DNA of 64,000 bases from Dyella_A ginsengisoli (GCF_044904665.1 NZ_JADIKM010000006.1:62001-126000), one strand, 5' to 3'; counted from the stretch's first letter, positions 1-8,787 are shown. Notes: generated by a model from the sequence alone, not told the origin. Numbers and translations are program-made.

Positions 1-12
1 ACAATCGTGCGG

Positions 13-2331
13 ATGGATGTTTCCCACCTGATCGATTCGCTCAACGACGCCCAACGCGAAGCCGTCTGCGCCCCGCCCGGCCACTACCTCGTGCTGGCCG
101 GCGCCGGCTCCGGCAAGACCCGCGTGCTCACCCACCGCATCGGCTGGCTCACCGAAGTCGAGCGAGTGCCGCCGTGGGCGATCCTCGCCGTCACCTTCAC
201 CAACAAGGCCGCCGGCGAGATGCGCGCGCGGCTCGGTGCCCTGATTCCCAACAGCACGCAGGGCCTCACCGTGGGCACCTTCCACGGCATCGCCCATCGC
301 CTGCTGCGCCGGCACTGGGCCGAGGCCGGGCTGCCGGAAGGCTTCCAGATCCTCGACTCGGACGACCAGCAGCGGCTGGTCAAGCGCGTGGTCGCCGGAC
401 TGGGCCTGGACGACGCGAAATTCCCGCCGCGCCAGGCCTGCTGGCAGATCAACAGCTGGAAGGACGAGGGCAAGCGGCCGGAGAACATCGAGCACTTCGA
501 CCACCCGGTCACCCGCACCTTCGTGCAGATCTACCAGGCCTACGAGGACGCCTGCCGCCGCGCCGGCCTGGTCGACTTCGCCGAACTGTTGCTGCGTGCG
601 CACGAGCTGTGGCTGAAGAATCCGGCGGTGCTGGAGCACTACCAGCACCGCTGGCGCTACCTGCTGATCGACGAGTTCCAGGACACCAACACGCTGCAGT
701 ACGCGTGGATTCGCGTGCTCGCCGGCGCCACGGGCCAGGTATTCGTGGTGGGCGACGACGACCAGGCGATCTACGGCTGGCGCGGCGCGAAGGTGGAGAA
801 CGTGCAGCAGTTCCTGAAGGACTTCCCCGGCGCGCGCACGATCAAGCTGGAACAGAACTACCGCTCCACCGCCACCATCCTGAAAGCCGCCAACGCGGTG
901 ATCGCGCGCAATGGCGGCCGCCTCGGCAAGCAGCTGTGGACCGATGGCGACACCGGCGAGCGCATCGCGCTGTACGCCGCCTACAACGAGCAGGACGAGG
1001 CGCGCTTCGTGATCGAGCGGATCCGCGAATACGTCGACGAGCACGGCAGCGCGAAAGACTGCGCCATCCTGTATCGCTCCAACGCGCAGTCACGCAACTT
1101 CGAGGAGCAGCTGACCCAGCGCAACATCCCGTACCGCGTCTACGGCGGCCTGCGCTTCTTCGAGCGCGCCGAGATCAAGGACGCACTGGCCTACCTGCGT
1201 CTCACCGCCAACCGCCACGACGACGCGGCCTTCGAGCGCGCGGTGAACACGCCGCCGCGCGGCATCGGCGATCGCACGCTGGACGTGCTGCGCCGGCGCG
1301 CGCGCAGCGAGAACGCCTCGATGTGGGAAGCCGCCCTGCACGAACTGGCCGGCGCCAGCGAGCTGGCCGGCCGCGCGAAGAACGCGGTGAAGGCGTTCCT
1401 GGCGTTGATCGACCAGATGGCGCGCGATTTCAGCCCCACCACGGTGGCCCCCCTCTCCCCCGGTATCGCCGGGGGAGAGGGTCGGGGTGAGGGGGCAGGC
1501 TCTTTCGACGATCAAGAGCCCCCCTCACCCTTCCCTCTCCCCCGAGCAGGCTCGGGGGAGAGGGAAAACCACGAGAACCTCACCCTCGCCGAGCAGATCG
1601 ACCACGCCATCACCCACACCGGCCTGCGCGACTTCTACGAGAAGGACAGTCGCGGCAATGCCGAATCGCGGGTGGAGAACCTGGACGAGCTGGTCAACGT
1701 GGCCAGCCGCTTCGAGCTGACGCCCGACGACATCGACGCGGGCCTCAGCGAGCTGGCCGCCTTCCTCTCGCATGCCGCGCTGGAAGCGGGCGAAGGCCAG
1801 GGCGAAGCGTGGGACGACTGCGTGCAGCTGATGACGCTGCATTCGGCCAAGGGGCTGGAGTTCCCGGTGGTGTTCCTGGTGGGCCTGGAGGAAGGCCTGT
1901 TCCCCAGCCAGCGCTCGGTCGAGGACGAGGGCCGGCTGGAGGAGGAGCGCCGGCTCGCCTACGTGGGCATCACCCGCGCGCGCGAACGGCTGTTCATCAC
2001 CCACGCCGAATCGCGTCGCATGCACGGCACCGAGATGCTGGCGCGGCCCTCGCGCTTTCTCGGCGAGATGCCGGCCGAACTGATCGACGAAGTGCGCCCG
2101 CGCGTGCAGGTGAGCCGGCCGCTGTACGGTGGCTACCGCGCGCCCGCGTCGGCCTCGCTGGAGGAAGCGTTGCCGGTGAAGCTCGGCCAGCGCGTGAGCC
2201 ACCCCACGTTCGGCGAGGGCGTGGTGCTCAGCGCCGAGGGCGCCGGCGCGCACGCGCGACTGCAGGTGAACTTCGAGAACGCCGGCAGCAAGTGGCTGGT
2301 GGCCGCCTACGCCAACCTGACGCCGCTGTGA
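13..2331 (+). CDS. uvrD: DNA helicase II, UvrD/Rep superfamily 1
   Basis: An ATP-dependent 3'-5' helicase of nucleotide excision and mismatch repair. Visible motifs are Walker A GAGSGKT near residues 30-36, Walker B LIDEFQDTN near 218-226, GDDDQAIYGWRG near 247, QNYRST near 281, TLHSAKGLEF near 607 and a C-terminal VGITRAR motif. I prefer the ATG at 13 over the GTG at 7 because the protein then begins MDVSHLIDSLNDAQREAV, as UvrD proteins do. The product is 772 residues against about 720 for E. coli UvrD. The excess is largely a proline/glycine-rich stretch at about residues 480-518, encoded by a palindromic repeat (1451-1564) that keeps the frame. The identification is firm; whether the insert alters function is unknown. 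Confidence 0.96.
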   Translation: MDVSHLIDSLNDAQREAVCAPPGHYLVLAGAGSGKTRVLTHRIGWLTEVERVPPWAILAVTFTNKAAGEMRARLGALIPNSTQGLTVGTFHGIAHRLLRRHWAEAGLPEGFQILDSDDQQRLVKRVVAGLGLDDAKFPPRQACWQINSWKDEGKRPENIEHFDHPVTRTFVQIYQAYEDACRRAGLVDFAELLLRAHELWLKNPAVLEHYQHRWRYLLIDEFQDTNTLQYAWIRVLAGATGQVFVVGDDDQAIYGWRGAKVENVQQFLKDFPGARTIKLEQNYRSTATILKAANAVIARNGGRLGKQLWTDGDTGERIALYAAYNEQDEARFVIERIREYVDEHGSAKDCAILYRSNAQSRNFEEQLTQRNIPYRVYGGLRFFERAEIKDALAYLRLTANRHDDAAFERAVNTPPRGIGDRTLDVLRRRARSENASMWEAALHELAGASELAGRAKNAVKAFLALIDQMARDFSPTTVAPLSPGIAGGEGRGEGAGSFDDQEPPSPFPLPRAGSGERENHENLTLAEQIDHAITHTGLRDFYEKDSRGNAESRVENLDELVNVASRFELTPDDIDAGLSELAAFLSHAALEAGEGQGEAWDDCVQLMTLHSAKGLEFPVVFLVGLEEGLFPSQRSVEDEGRLEEERRLAYVGITRARERLFITHAESRRMHGTEMLARPSRFLGEMPAELIDEVRPRVQVSRPLYGGYRAPASASLEEALPVKLGQRVSHPTFGEGVVLSAEGAGAHARLQVNFENAGSKWLVAAYANLTPL
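1451..1564. repeat. two-hairpin palindromic repeat inside uvrD
   Basis: Two perfect stem-loops face each other. A 13-bp stem has arms at 1451-1463 and 1469-1481, and a 15-bp stem has arms at 1533-1547 and 1550-1564. Both arms begin with the same CCCTCTCCCCCG core. Between them are further inverted pairs: GGCTCTT (1498-1504) with AAGAGCC (1514-1520), and a nearly perfect GGGGTGAGGGGG / CCCCCCTCACCC pair. The whole unit is therefore a nested dyad, like a REP doublet or REPIN. Such GC-rich elements usually sit between genes; this one is translated within uvrD. It was recognised by structure only. Confidence 0.85.
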
Positions 2332-2398
2332 AGTAGTCCGGCGGACGCCGTTGTCCAACGCCCCGGTTTTCGCAACGTCGGGTGGCGGCAGGCAGCCC

Positions 2399-2737
2399 AT
2401 GACCGAATCCAAGCCGTCCAGCCGCCTGCTGGACTACGACCTGTGCGTGCACATCTTCACCGCCTCGGCCGGCATGGTCGGCGTGTGCCTGACCGTCATC
2501 GGCATCATCCGGGTGGTGATCTCGCTGCGGAAGGCCGACCTATTCGTGGACGACCTGCTGGCCGGCGACGCGATCCTCTACCTGATCGCCTGCCTGCTCT
2601 CCTACTGGGCGCTGCGCACGCGCAACCTCAAGCGCAATCACCGGGTGGAACGGGTGGCCGACGTGATGTTCCTGGTCGCGCTCACGCTTACCGCGATCAG
2701 CGCAGGCATGATCGCCTGGGCGATCTCGGTGCGCTGA
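2399..2737 (+). CDS. small membrane protein of unknown function
   Basis: A 112-residue protein that I do not recognise. Three hydrophobic segments are visible at about residues 18-40, 53-72 and 88-110, so it is probably an inner-membrane protein. The ATG at 2399 is preferred over a TTG at 2351 because the extra N-terminus is low-complexity and the ATG gives a normal polar N-terminus (MTESKPSSRLLDYD). It follows uvrD by 67 bases on the same strand and converges with hemY. No catalytic motif is seen. Coding is supported by the open frame and the transmembrane pattern. Confidence 0.7.
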   Translation: MTESKPSSRLLDYDLCVHIFTASAGMVGVCLTVIGIIRVVISLRKADLFVDDLLAGDAILYLIACLLSYWALRTRNLKRNHRVERVADVMFLVALTLTAISAGMIAWAISVR

Positions 2738-2756
2738 AGACCGCCTCCCGCACGCG

Positions 2757-4010
2757 TCACTCGCGCAGGCGCGGCACCCCGTGTTCGTCGCGATCCTCGA
2801 TCGCGATCGGCCGCGTGTCGATCACGCCGGCCGAGGCCGTGGGCACGTTCTGGATCATGTCGCCGCGGGTCAGTGCCAGCGCGTTGCGGAAGCAGCGCTG
2901 CGCCATCACCGCGTCGCCCTGGCCGGTCCACATATCGGCCAGCGCCTCCCACGCGCCGGCACTGGGCGCCAGCGCGATCGAGCGTTCCAGGTGCTTGCGC
3001 GCCTTGCCCCACAGCTTGAGCTTCACGCACAGGCGGCCCAGCGCGAGCAGCAGGCCGGCGTCGTTGGGATGGGCGTCCAGCCAGCCCTCGGCGCGGCGCA
3101 GGCGCGCGTCGAGGTCTTCGTTGCCCAGCGCGCCCCACGCCTGCACCAGCGAGGACGACCACTCGCGGCGCAGCGCCGATTCCAGCTCGTCCATCGCCGG
3201 CAGGATCATGCCGAGCTCGGCCGCGCGGCGCGCGTAGGCTTCGACCACCACCGGCGCGCGGCGCTGGTTCTTCGGCAGCTGCGACCACAGCGTGTTGAGC
3301 GCGGCGGCATCGGCGGCGGATTGCACGCTGGCCACCAGCACCTGGTTTTCCAGCGCCTGGTAGTTGCGGCTGCCCAGCGCGGCGCTCTTCTGCAGCGGCG
3401 CCAGCGCGGCGCGCGCGCGGCGCGTGTCGCCGGCGGCGAGCGCGGCCAGCGCCAGCTCGCGCCAGCCGCCCGGAGGCAGGCTGCCGTTATCCGCTTCCGG
3501 AGCCAGCAGCGCCACGGCCTCGGTCGGCTTGCCGTCACGGCGCAGCAGCGCCGCGCGTAGCACCCGCGCGGCCTGCGGTACCGACTGCGCAGCCTGGTTG
3601 AGCGACTCCAGCGCGCGCGTGGATTCACCGCGCCGCGCCGCCGCTTCGGCTGCCGCCAGCAGGGCCGGGCCTTGCAGTGCGTCCAGTCGCGAGGCGCGCG
3701 ACAGGTCGCGCTCCGCATCGCCGTTGCGCCCCTCGGCCAGGGCCACCAGGCCGTCGGCGAGACGACGGCGGCTGAGCCGGCGATGGCGGCGGGTCAGCGC
3801 ACCGAACGGCCAGCGGGCCAGCTGCCACAGCGCACCGAACAAACCCCAGGCCAGCAGCAGGATCACCACCGCAGCGAGCACCGTGGTCTGCACGCGCCAG
3901 CCGCGCAGGCGCACCAGCACGTAGCCCGGGTCCTCGGCGATCCAGTGCCAGCCGAATGCGGCCAGCGCCGCGATCAGCACCAGCAGGAGAATCCAGCGCC
4001 ACAGCTTCAC
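2757..4010 (-). CDS. hemY: HemY, haem-operon membrane protein with TPR-like repeats
   Basis: A 417-residue inner-membrane protein of the HemY family, linked to late protoporphyrin synthesis in gammaproteobacteria; its exact biochemical role is unsettled. Two N-terminal membrane segments are seen (about residues 4-22 and 40-60), followed by an alanine-rich helical region of tetratricopeptide character. The start is the GTG at 4010, giving VKLWRWILLLVLIAAL; the longer open frame upstream is only a shadow of hemX. Its GTG overlaps the hemX stop as GTGA (4007-4010), so the two are translationally coupled. The order hemD, hemX, hemY matches the enterobacterial operon, but hemC is not adjacent here. 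Confidence 0.9.
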   Translation of the reverse strand: MKLWRWILLLVLIAALAAFGWHWIAEDPGYVLVRLRGWRVQTTVLAAVVILLLAWGLFGALWQLARWPFGALTRRHRRLSRRRLADGLVALAEGRNGDAERDLSRASRLDALQGPALLAAAEAAARRGESTRALESLNQAAQSVPQAARVLRAALLRRDGKPTEAVALLAPEADNGSLPPGGWRELALAALAAGDTRRARAALAPLQKSAALGSRNYQALENQVLVASVQSAADAAALNTLWSQLPKNQRRAPVVVEAYARRAAELGMILPAMDELESALRREWSSSLVQAWGALGNEDLDARLRRAEGWLDAHPNDAGLLLALGRLCVKLKLWGKARKHLERSIALAPSAGAWEALADMWTGQGDAVMAQRCFRNALALTRGDMIQNVPTASAGVIDTRPIAIEDRDEHGVPRLRE

Positions 4011-5107
4011 GGCTTCGCTCCCGCCGGCGCCGGGCCGGGCTTGAGCGCATGCACGGCGCGCAGGTTGCGCAGTTCGGTGAGCGCAGCGCCCAGCTCCACC
4101 GGCTTGGTCGGCTGCGCGGCCTTGAGCAGGTCGGCCAGGGTGGCGCGAGCCTGCTTCACCGCCGCATCGTTGCCGTCGAACTGCGCGGCGAGGCCGGCAT
4201 CGGCGCGCTGCAGGGCGGCGAGATAGCCCTCCGCATCGTGCGCCAGCAGCGCCGATTCGGCGTGCGCCAGATCCAGCGCCACCAGCTCGCGGGTGAGCCG
4301 GGCGTCGGCCACCGCCATCGGTGCGCCGCTGTCGCGCTCGATGCTCACCACGCTGGCCAGCGCATGGCCGATGCGTGCCCACACGCTGTCGGCAGCTACA
4401 TCCGCCGGCGCATCGAGCGGCTTCAGCGGCAGCGTGTCGAGCCCGCCGCGCAGCTGCTGCAGCTGCTGCAACGTAGTGTCGGCGTGGATGCGGGCGCCTT
4501 GCTCCAGCGCCTCGCGCTCGGCGGTGACGCTCTGGCGCAGGCCGGAGAACGCGCCGTCGTCCACCGCGGACAGCGCCTGGTCGGCAAGCGCGTACGCGGC
4601 GGCCGCGCCGGCCGCGTCGTGGAACAGCTGGTAGCGCTCCTTGCCCATGCGCAGCAGGGATTCGGTCTCGTCCAGCAGCATCGCGTCATGGCCGGAGAGG
4701 CTCTTCTCCGACAGCTTGGCCACGGCATCTTCCAGGTTGCGCAGGCGCTCGTTCTGACCGAGCAGCTCCTCGCGCATGCCGCGATTGACGTCGTCGGCGT
4801 CGCGCAGGCGTTCGCGCAGAGTGCGGCGCTCGTCGTCCATCGCCTTGAGGGTGCTTTCCAGCGTCGCCGTGCGGGCGCTCAGGCCATCGAGCGTGCTGCT
4901 TGCGGCGGCATTCGCGCGGGCCTGCTGCCACTGCTGCCAGCCCACGTAGCCGGCGCCGCCGGCGGCCGCCAACGAGAGCAGCACCGCCAGCGCCAGCGCG
5001 CCGCCGTGGGACCGCGGTTCTGGCGCGCGCGGCGAGCTGGCGCGGGCCGGGGACGGAACGCTCGCCGCGGGCGCGGCGGACTCGTGGGAAGGGGCGTCGT
5101 TGTTCAT
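4007..5107 (-). CDS. hemX: HemX-like uroporphyrinogen operon protein
   Basis: A 366-residue HemX-family protein, often annotated as uroporphyrinogen-III C-methyltransferase although that activity is doubtful for this family. It has a proline- and alanine-rich cytoplasmic N-terminus, a single membrane helix at about residues 37-57 ending in VGWQQWQQA, and then a long charged coiled-coil stretch (about 75-135, many Arg, Glu and Leu). The rest is a helical periplasmic domain. The family name rests on this architecture and on hemY immediately downstream with a four-base overlap. A 142-base hairpin element begins only 19 bases upstream of its ATG, so its expression may not simply follow hemD. Confidence 0.88.
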   Translation of the reverse strand: MNNDAPSHESAAPAASVPSPARASSPRAPEPRSHGGALALAVLLSLAAAGGAGYVGWQQWQQARANAAASSTLDGLSARTATLESTLKAMDDERRTLRERLRDADDVNRGMREELLGQNERLRNLEDAVAKLSEKSLSGHDAMLLDETESLLRMGKERYQLFHDAAGAAAAYALADQALSAVDDGAFSGLRQSVTAEREALEQGARIHADTTLQQLQQLRGGLDTLPLKPLDAPADVAADSVWARIGHALASVVSIERDSGAPMAVADARLTRELVALDLAHAESALLAHDAEGYLAALQRADAGLAAQFDGNDAAVKQARATLADLLKAAQPTKPVELGAALTELRNLRAVHALKPGPAPAGAKP

Positions 5108-5125
5108 GCGCGCATGCTAGCAGCC

Positions 5126-5267
5126 TGTCGAACTTGAGTTGACCGAGCTGCAAAGCCGTCTGCGCGGTCCATGTGTCCGCCGATTCCTGGTCCATGGAGC
5201 CACCATGGGCCGGCAGCATCTGTCCTCACGCAGACGGCCTTTCGCCTCGACTACTCAAGTCCGACAG
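5126..5267. repeat. long imperfect hairpin between hemD and hemX
   Basis: The 329-base gap between hemD and hemX (5108-5436) holds no convincing gene. It does hold a long inverted repeat. The outer arms at 5126-5140 (CTGTCGAACTTGAGT) and 5253-5267 match at 14 of 15 positions. An inner pair, AAAGCCGTCTGCG at 5153-5165 and its complement at 5229-5242, differs by one inserted base. The spacing between the pairs is similar on both sides (12 and 10 bases), so the whole can fold into one cruciform or RNA hairpin. It could be a small non-autonomous mobile element or a structured leader of hemX. No second copy was seen in this window. Confidence 0.7.
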
Positions 5268-5436
5268 AACTGCCGGGCGGTAGATACCAAGCGAGCGGGG
5301 CCGGGCATGAGCGGGAGATGGGGCGATCGGCCGGGCGATCGTCGCCGTCGACGAAAACGCGCACGGATACCGGACGAAGTGGCGATGCCGCAGCCGCTCG
5401 TGTTTCAGATGGCGTGCTTGAGAGGGCCGCCGCGCA

Positions 5437-6216
5437 TCAGCTCTGCGTGACACCCGCCCCGCTCGCCGCCTCCACCAGATCCGCCGGCAGCGCCGAACGC
5501 GCCAGCACCAGACGCGTCCACCCCGCCGCGCGCGCCACCTCGCGCAGCCGTGCGCTGCTGACCACGGCGGTGATGCCGCACAGCGCCCGCCATGCCTCAT
5601 CCGGCAACTGGCGGCGCAGGTGCGCGATCGCCTCGGCGCTCGACAGCAGCACGCAGGCGTCCGCCGGCAGCGCGTGCAGCAGGGGATCGACGTGGCGACG
5701 ATCCAGTCGCGGCGGCACCCGCCGGTAGACGTGCACCTCGCGCAGCTCGGCGCCGCGCGCGGCCAGCGCCTCGCGCAGCAGGCCGCGCCCGCCTTCGGCG
5801 CCGATCAGCGCGACCGGCGTGCCCCGCAGCGCCTGCAGCGCGGGCAGCGCGAGCACGCCTTCGCTGTCCTGCCGGGATGGCGCCACCGGCGCACGCACCC
5901 CGGCGCGCTCCAGCGCACGCGCCGTGCCCTGGCCCACGCCGATGGCGGGGCAATCCGCCGGCAGCAAGGGCTGCAGCGCGTGCGCAAAACGCACCGACGC
6001 CGGGCTGGTGAAGACCACCCGCTCGGCGCGCAGTGCAGCGGCCAATGCCACGCGGGTTTCCGCATCGTCGATCGCGCGCAGCGCCATGCCCGGCACGTGC
6101 AGCGGGCAACCACCGGCGGCGCGCACCCGGCGCATCACCGCGGCGGCCGCACCGACGGGGCGGGTGATCACCACCACGCGGCCGTGCAGATCGTGTGGCG
6201 CTGGAGGTTGGGGCAT
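5437..6216 (-). CDS. hemD: uroporphyrinogen-III synthase
   Basis: Cyclises hydroxymethylbilane to uroporphyrinogen III, the branch point for haem, sirohaem and cobalamin. The 259-residue protein has the bilobed HemD pattern: VVVITRPVGAA near the N-terminus, VFTSPASVRF, CPAIGVGQGTARAL, then in the second lobe VALIGAEGGRGLL, VHVYRR and VLLSSAEAIAHL. HemD lacks strict catalytic motifs, so assignment rests on this conserved-segment order and on hemX/hemY downstream on the same strand. It is divergent from the thioesterase gene at 6362, leaving about 145 bases for both promoters. hemC is not in the window. Confidence 0.92.
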   Translation of the reverse strand: MPQPPAPHDLHGRVVVITRPVGAAAAVMRRVRAAGGCPLHVPGMALRAIDDAETRVALAAALRAERVVFTSPASVRFAHALQPLLPADCPAIGVGQGTARALERAGVRAPVAPSRQDSEGVLALPALQALRGTPVALIGAEGGRGLLREALAARGAELREVHVYRRVPPRLDRRHVDPLLHALPADACVLLSSAEAIAHLRRQLPDEAWRALCGITAVVSSARLREVARAAGWTRLVLARSALPADLVEAASGAGVTQS

Positions 6217-6361
6217 GCGTGCGTCCCCTGGACGGTGGGCAACGTAGAGAAACAGGTACGACCTTTCGCGCGTCGCAGTCTAGCGGCGATGGGCCGTACA
6301 CTGGTCCGCCCTGCCCGCTGCCCACGGCCGGCAGCGATCCATCCCCGCTTCGAGTGTCGAC

Positions 6362-6871
6362 ATGCCTGCAGCTTCCTCCCAACCCTCGCATCGCGCCGAC
6401 GATGTGGCGGAACTCGCCCTGGCCGAAGCGCTGGTGCAGTTCATCCGCGACGAGATTCCGCTGGCCCGCGCGATGGACCTGTCGCTTGCGGCCGCCTCGC
6501 CCGACCACCTCAGCCTGGCCGTGCCGCTGGCGCCCAACGTGAACGACAAGGGCTGCGCGTTCGGCGGCAGCCTGGTGAGCCTGATGACGCTGGCCGGCTG
6601 GGCGCTGGTGGAACTGGCGCTGCGCCGCCGCGGCGAGGATTGCGACGTGTTCGTGGGCGAATCCACCGTGCGCTATCTCGCCCCGGTATGGAGCGACTTC
6701 CGCGCCGATGCGCAGCTCGCACCCGGGGCGGACTGGACCACCTTTTTCGATACGCTCGATGCCCGCGGTCGCGCCCGCATTGAGGTGGTCTGCGAAGTGC
6801 CGGGCGAGCCCGGCAAGCCGGCCGCCACGCTGTCCGCGCGCTTCGTCGCCAAGCGCCGCGCAAGCCACTGA
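6362..6871 (+). CDS. YiiD C-terminal-type hotdog thioesterase
   Basis: A 169-residue protein resembling the C-terminal thioesterase domain of YiiD-like proteins, predicted to hydrolyse an acyl-CoA or related thioester; the substrate is unknown. The hotdog pattern is visible: NVNDKGCAFGGSLVSLMTLAGWAL is the central helix region (the HGG-like segment is FGG here), followed by the strands VFVGESTVRYLAPV and ARIEVVCEV. It stands alone between divergent hemD and a lipoprotein gene 72 bases downstream. The fold assignment is fairly secure; the cellular role is not. Confidence 0.8.
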   Translation: MPAASSQPSHRADDVAELALAEALVQFIRDEIPLARAMDLSLAAASPDHLSLAVPLAPNVNDKGCAFGGSLVSLMTLAGWALVELALRRRGEDCDVFVGESTVRYLAPVWSDFRADAQLAPGADWTTFFDTLDARGRARIEVVCEVPGEPGKPAATLSARFVAKRRASH

Positions 6872-6943
6872 GCCGCCGTACGGGCTTGCCCGCCCGGCGG
6901 CATGCGTCACAATGCCCGGGCCTTCATCCGGGAGACCGACTCC

Positions 6944-7360
6944 ATGCGCCGCATCGCCACCCTGTGCGTCCTCGCCGGCTTCGTGCTGCTTGCCGGCTGC
7001 GCCACCGACCAGCGCAACACGACGCTCACCGCCACGCTCAACGCCTACGGCAGCACCGTGCGCTGGGGTGACTTCGCCAGCGCCGAGCAGTTCGTCGATC
7101 CGAAGGTGCGCGAAGCGCATCCGCTGACGCCCATCGAGCTGTCACGCTTCAAGCAGTACCGCGTCAGCGACTACGACGACGGCCAGGGCCCGGTGCCCAC
7201 CGGCGAGAACGAGGCGCAGCAGGTGGTGCGCATCGGCATCGTCAATCTCAACACCCAGGCCGAGCGCACCCTGGTGGACAAGCAGACCTGGCACTACGAC
7301 CCCAAGGCCAAGCACTGGTGGCTCACCAGCGGCCTGCCGGATCTCACCACTGCGCGCTGA
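6944..7360 (+). CDS. small lipoprotein of unknown function
   Basis: A 138-residue predicted lipoprotein. The start at 6944 gives MRRIATLCVLAGFVLLAGCA, a short basic n-region, a hydrophobic core and the lipobox LAGC with the lipidated Cys at about residue 19. A purine-rich GGGAGAC lies about 8 bases upstream, so the upstream ATG at 6902 is rejected. The mature part is about 120 residues with a tryptophan-rich C-terminus (TWHYDPKAKHWWL). No enzyme motif is visible. The residue after Cys is Ala, consistent with outer-membrane sorting by the usual rule. Confidence 0.82.
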   Translation: MRRIATLCVLAGFVLLAGCATDQRNTTLTATLNAYGSTVRWGDFASAEQFVDPKVREAHPLTPIELSRFKQYRVSDYDDGQGPVPTGENEAQQVVRIGIVNLNTQAERTLVDKQTWHYDPKAKHWWLTSGLPDLTTAR

Positions 7361-7380
7361 GCGCCGTTCCCTGCAGCCCG

Positions 7381-7386
7381 TATAAT
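7381..7386 (+). promoter_or_regulatory. -10-like TATAAT upstream of the rhodanese gene
   Basis: A perfect TATAAT lies 54 bases upstream of the rhodanese start at 7440. No good -35 hexamer is present 16-18 bases upstream. It is a plausible but unproven sigma-70 promoter element. Confidence 0.4.
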
Positions 7387-7439
7387 CGCGGGCTTTCCGC
7401 CCCACTCCCGCGGCCTGCGGCTGCCCCAGCGAAGCACCC

Positions 7440-7880
7440 ATGAACGATTTCCTGCACAAACTGCCCGCCTTCGTGGGCAACCATCTCGCGCTCTCGGCGC
7501 TGTTCGTGATCCTGCTGGTGGCGGTGATCGTCACCCAGCTGATGACCCTGCTGCGCAAGTACAAGGAGCTCACGCCGGCCGGCCTGACCCTGCTGATGAA
7601 CCGCGAGAACCCGCTGCTGGTGGACATCTCCCCGCGCGACAGCTACGAGAAGAGCCACATCCCCGGCGCCAGGCACGTGCTGATGAGCCAGTTCGACCCG
7701 GAGAGCAAGGACCTGGCCAAGGCCAAGGACCTGCCGGTGATCGTCATCTGCCGCGCCGGCCAGACCGCCCAGGGCGCCGCCCAGCGCCTGGTGAAGGCCG
7801 GCTTCCAGCGGGTCTATTTCCTCGGCGGCGGCATGGGCGCGTGGACCCAGGCGCAGTTGCCGGTGGCGAAGGGGAAGTAG
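7440..7880 (+). CDS. membrane-anchored rhodanese-domain protein
   Basis: A 146-residue protein with one N-terminal membrane helix (about residues 17-36) and a cytoplasmic rhodanese domain (about 45-142). The active-site loop is CRAGQT with Cys104, and the upstream LLVDISPRDSYEKSHIPGARHV segment is the usual CH2A-like motif. Rhodaneses transfer sulfane sulfur or act as persulfide carriers. In relatives such a gene often sits before grxC and secB, but neither is here. A strong terminator follows at 7940, so it is probably monocistronic. Confidence 0.9.
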   Translation: MNDFLHKLPAFVGNHLALSALFVILLVAVIVTQLMTLLRKYKELTPAGLTLLMNRENPLLVDISPRDSYEKSHIPGARHVLMSQFDPESKDLAKAKDLPVIVICRAGQTAQGAAQRLVKAGFQRVYFLGGGMGAWTQAQLPVAKGK

Positions 7881-7939
7881 GGCTGCACTCGCCGCACACC
7901 GAAGATCACGCTGATCGGTGCAAGAACAGAGAGCGCACG

Positions 7940-7966
7940 AAACCCGCCCGAGGCGGGTTTCTTTTT
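7940..7966 (+). terminator. Rho-independent terminator after the rhodanese gene
   Basis: A perfect 9-bp stem, AAACCCGCC (7940-7948) and GGCGGGTTT (7952-7960), with a CGA loop, followed by CTTTTTG. It ends the rhodanese transcript. It lies in a 314-base gap (7881-8194); the rest of that gap shows no gene. Confidence 0.9.
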
Positions 7967-8194
7967 GGGCGGGATCGTATGCGAACGGCTTTCTGCGTTT
8001 CCTTCCCTTGATCGACAGACCGCGACTCAGCTTACGTTCCTCACCATGGACAAGAGCCCGCCGCGGCGGGCGTCATCGCAATCGGTGAAGTCGCCGATCG
8101 CTCGATTCGCTTGACCGTGCCGACGCCCGGAGCGGACGATCGCCTCTTGCGGCCCGCGCCCATCGCGTACCGCCTGATTGCAGCGTGGGGTGCC

Positions 8195-8569
8195 ATGAGC
8201 AAGAGGTCGACACGGATGTGGCAGATAGGGCCGGCGTTCCTGTGGGGCATCGTGCTGGCGGCGGCGTTCGCCACGACGAGACCGACGCCCTGGCTGCTCA
8301 CGCTGACTGGTCTTGGCTGCGGCGGTCTGGTGGGTCATCTGCGGTCGCGGGCGATCGCCGCGGGCAAGCGGACCACGCTTGCCGCGGCATTGGCGTGGTT
8401 GTGTGGCATCGGCCTCCTTGTCCTGGCCATGGCTTTTGCCGAGGACATGTTTCTTGGCGCATGGGCGGCCAGCATTGCCGGTTGTCTGCTGGTGGGCAGC
8501 GTGTACTCGCTCTGGACCAGTCACCGCGCCAAGCGAAGGTCGTCGGCTATGCCCGCGGAGGGCGGCTGA
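8195..8569 (+). CDS. membrane protein of unknown function
   Basis: A 124-residue hydrophobic protein starting MSKRSTRMWQIGPAFLWG. Four membrane segments are likely, near residues 9-28, 30-48, 62-82 and 88-107. A GTGGGGTG stretch just upstream of the ATG at 8195 may serve as ribosome binding site; the open frame extends to 8111 but with no hydrophobic or motif support. I do not recognise the family. About 220 bases between this gene and the next (8570-8787) show nothing definite. Coding confidence is moderate because it is isolated and short. Confidence 0.55.
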   Translation: MSKRSTRMWQIGPAFLWGIVLAAAFATTRPTPWLLTLTGLGCGGLVGHLRSRAIAAGKRTTLAAALAWLCGIGLLVLAMAFAEDMFLGAWAASIAGCLLVGSVYSLWTSHRAKRRSSAMPAEGG

Positions 8570-8787
8570 CTTTTCATTCGTGCCGGCGACCATGCCGCCG
8601 GGCTCCGACGCTCGTCGGGGACAGGCATTTCTGCCTCCCACGGGCGACCGGCTCGACGTCCCGGAGTCACCGTCTGCTCGGAGCCATCGGGGCACCCGCT
8701 TAAGGCTGACAATGCGCGGGAAGGGCTCCGATGGCAGTCACCCGTACTCTCCAGCGCCTGCGCCTCCTCCGTGCGGCGACCGGAGTA

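Noticed and set aside
1446..1570. A possible frameshift or pseudogene in uvrD
   Set aside because: The repeat keeps the reading frame and all helicase motifs on both sides are intact.
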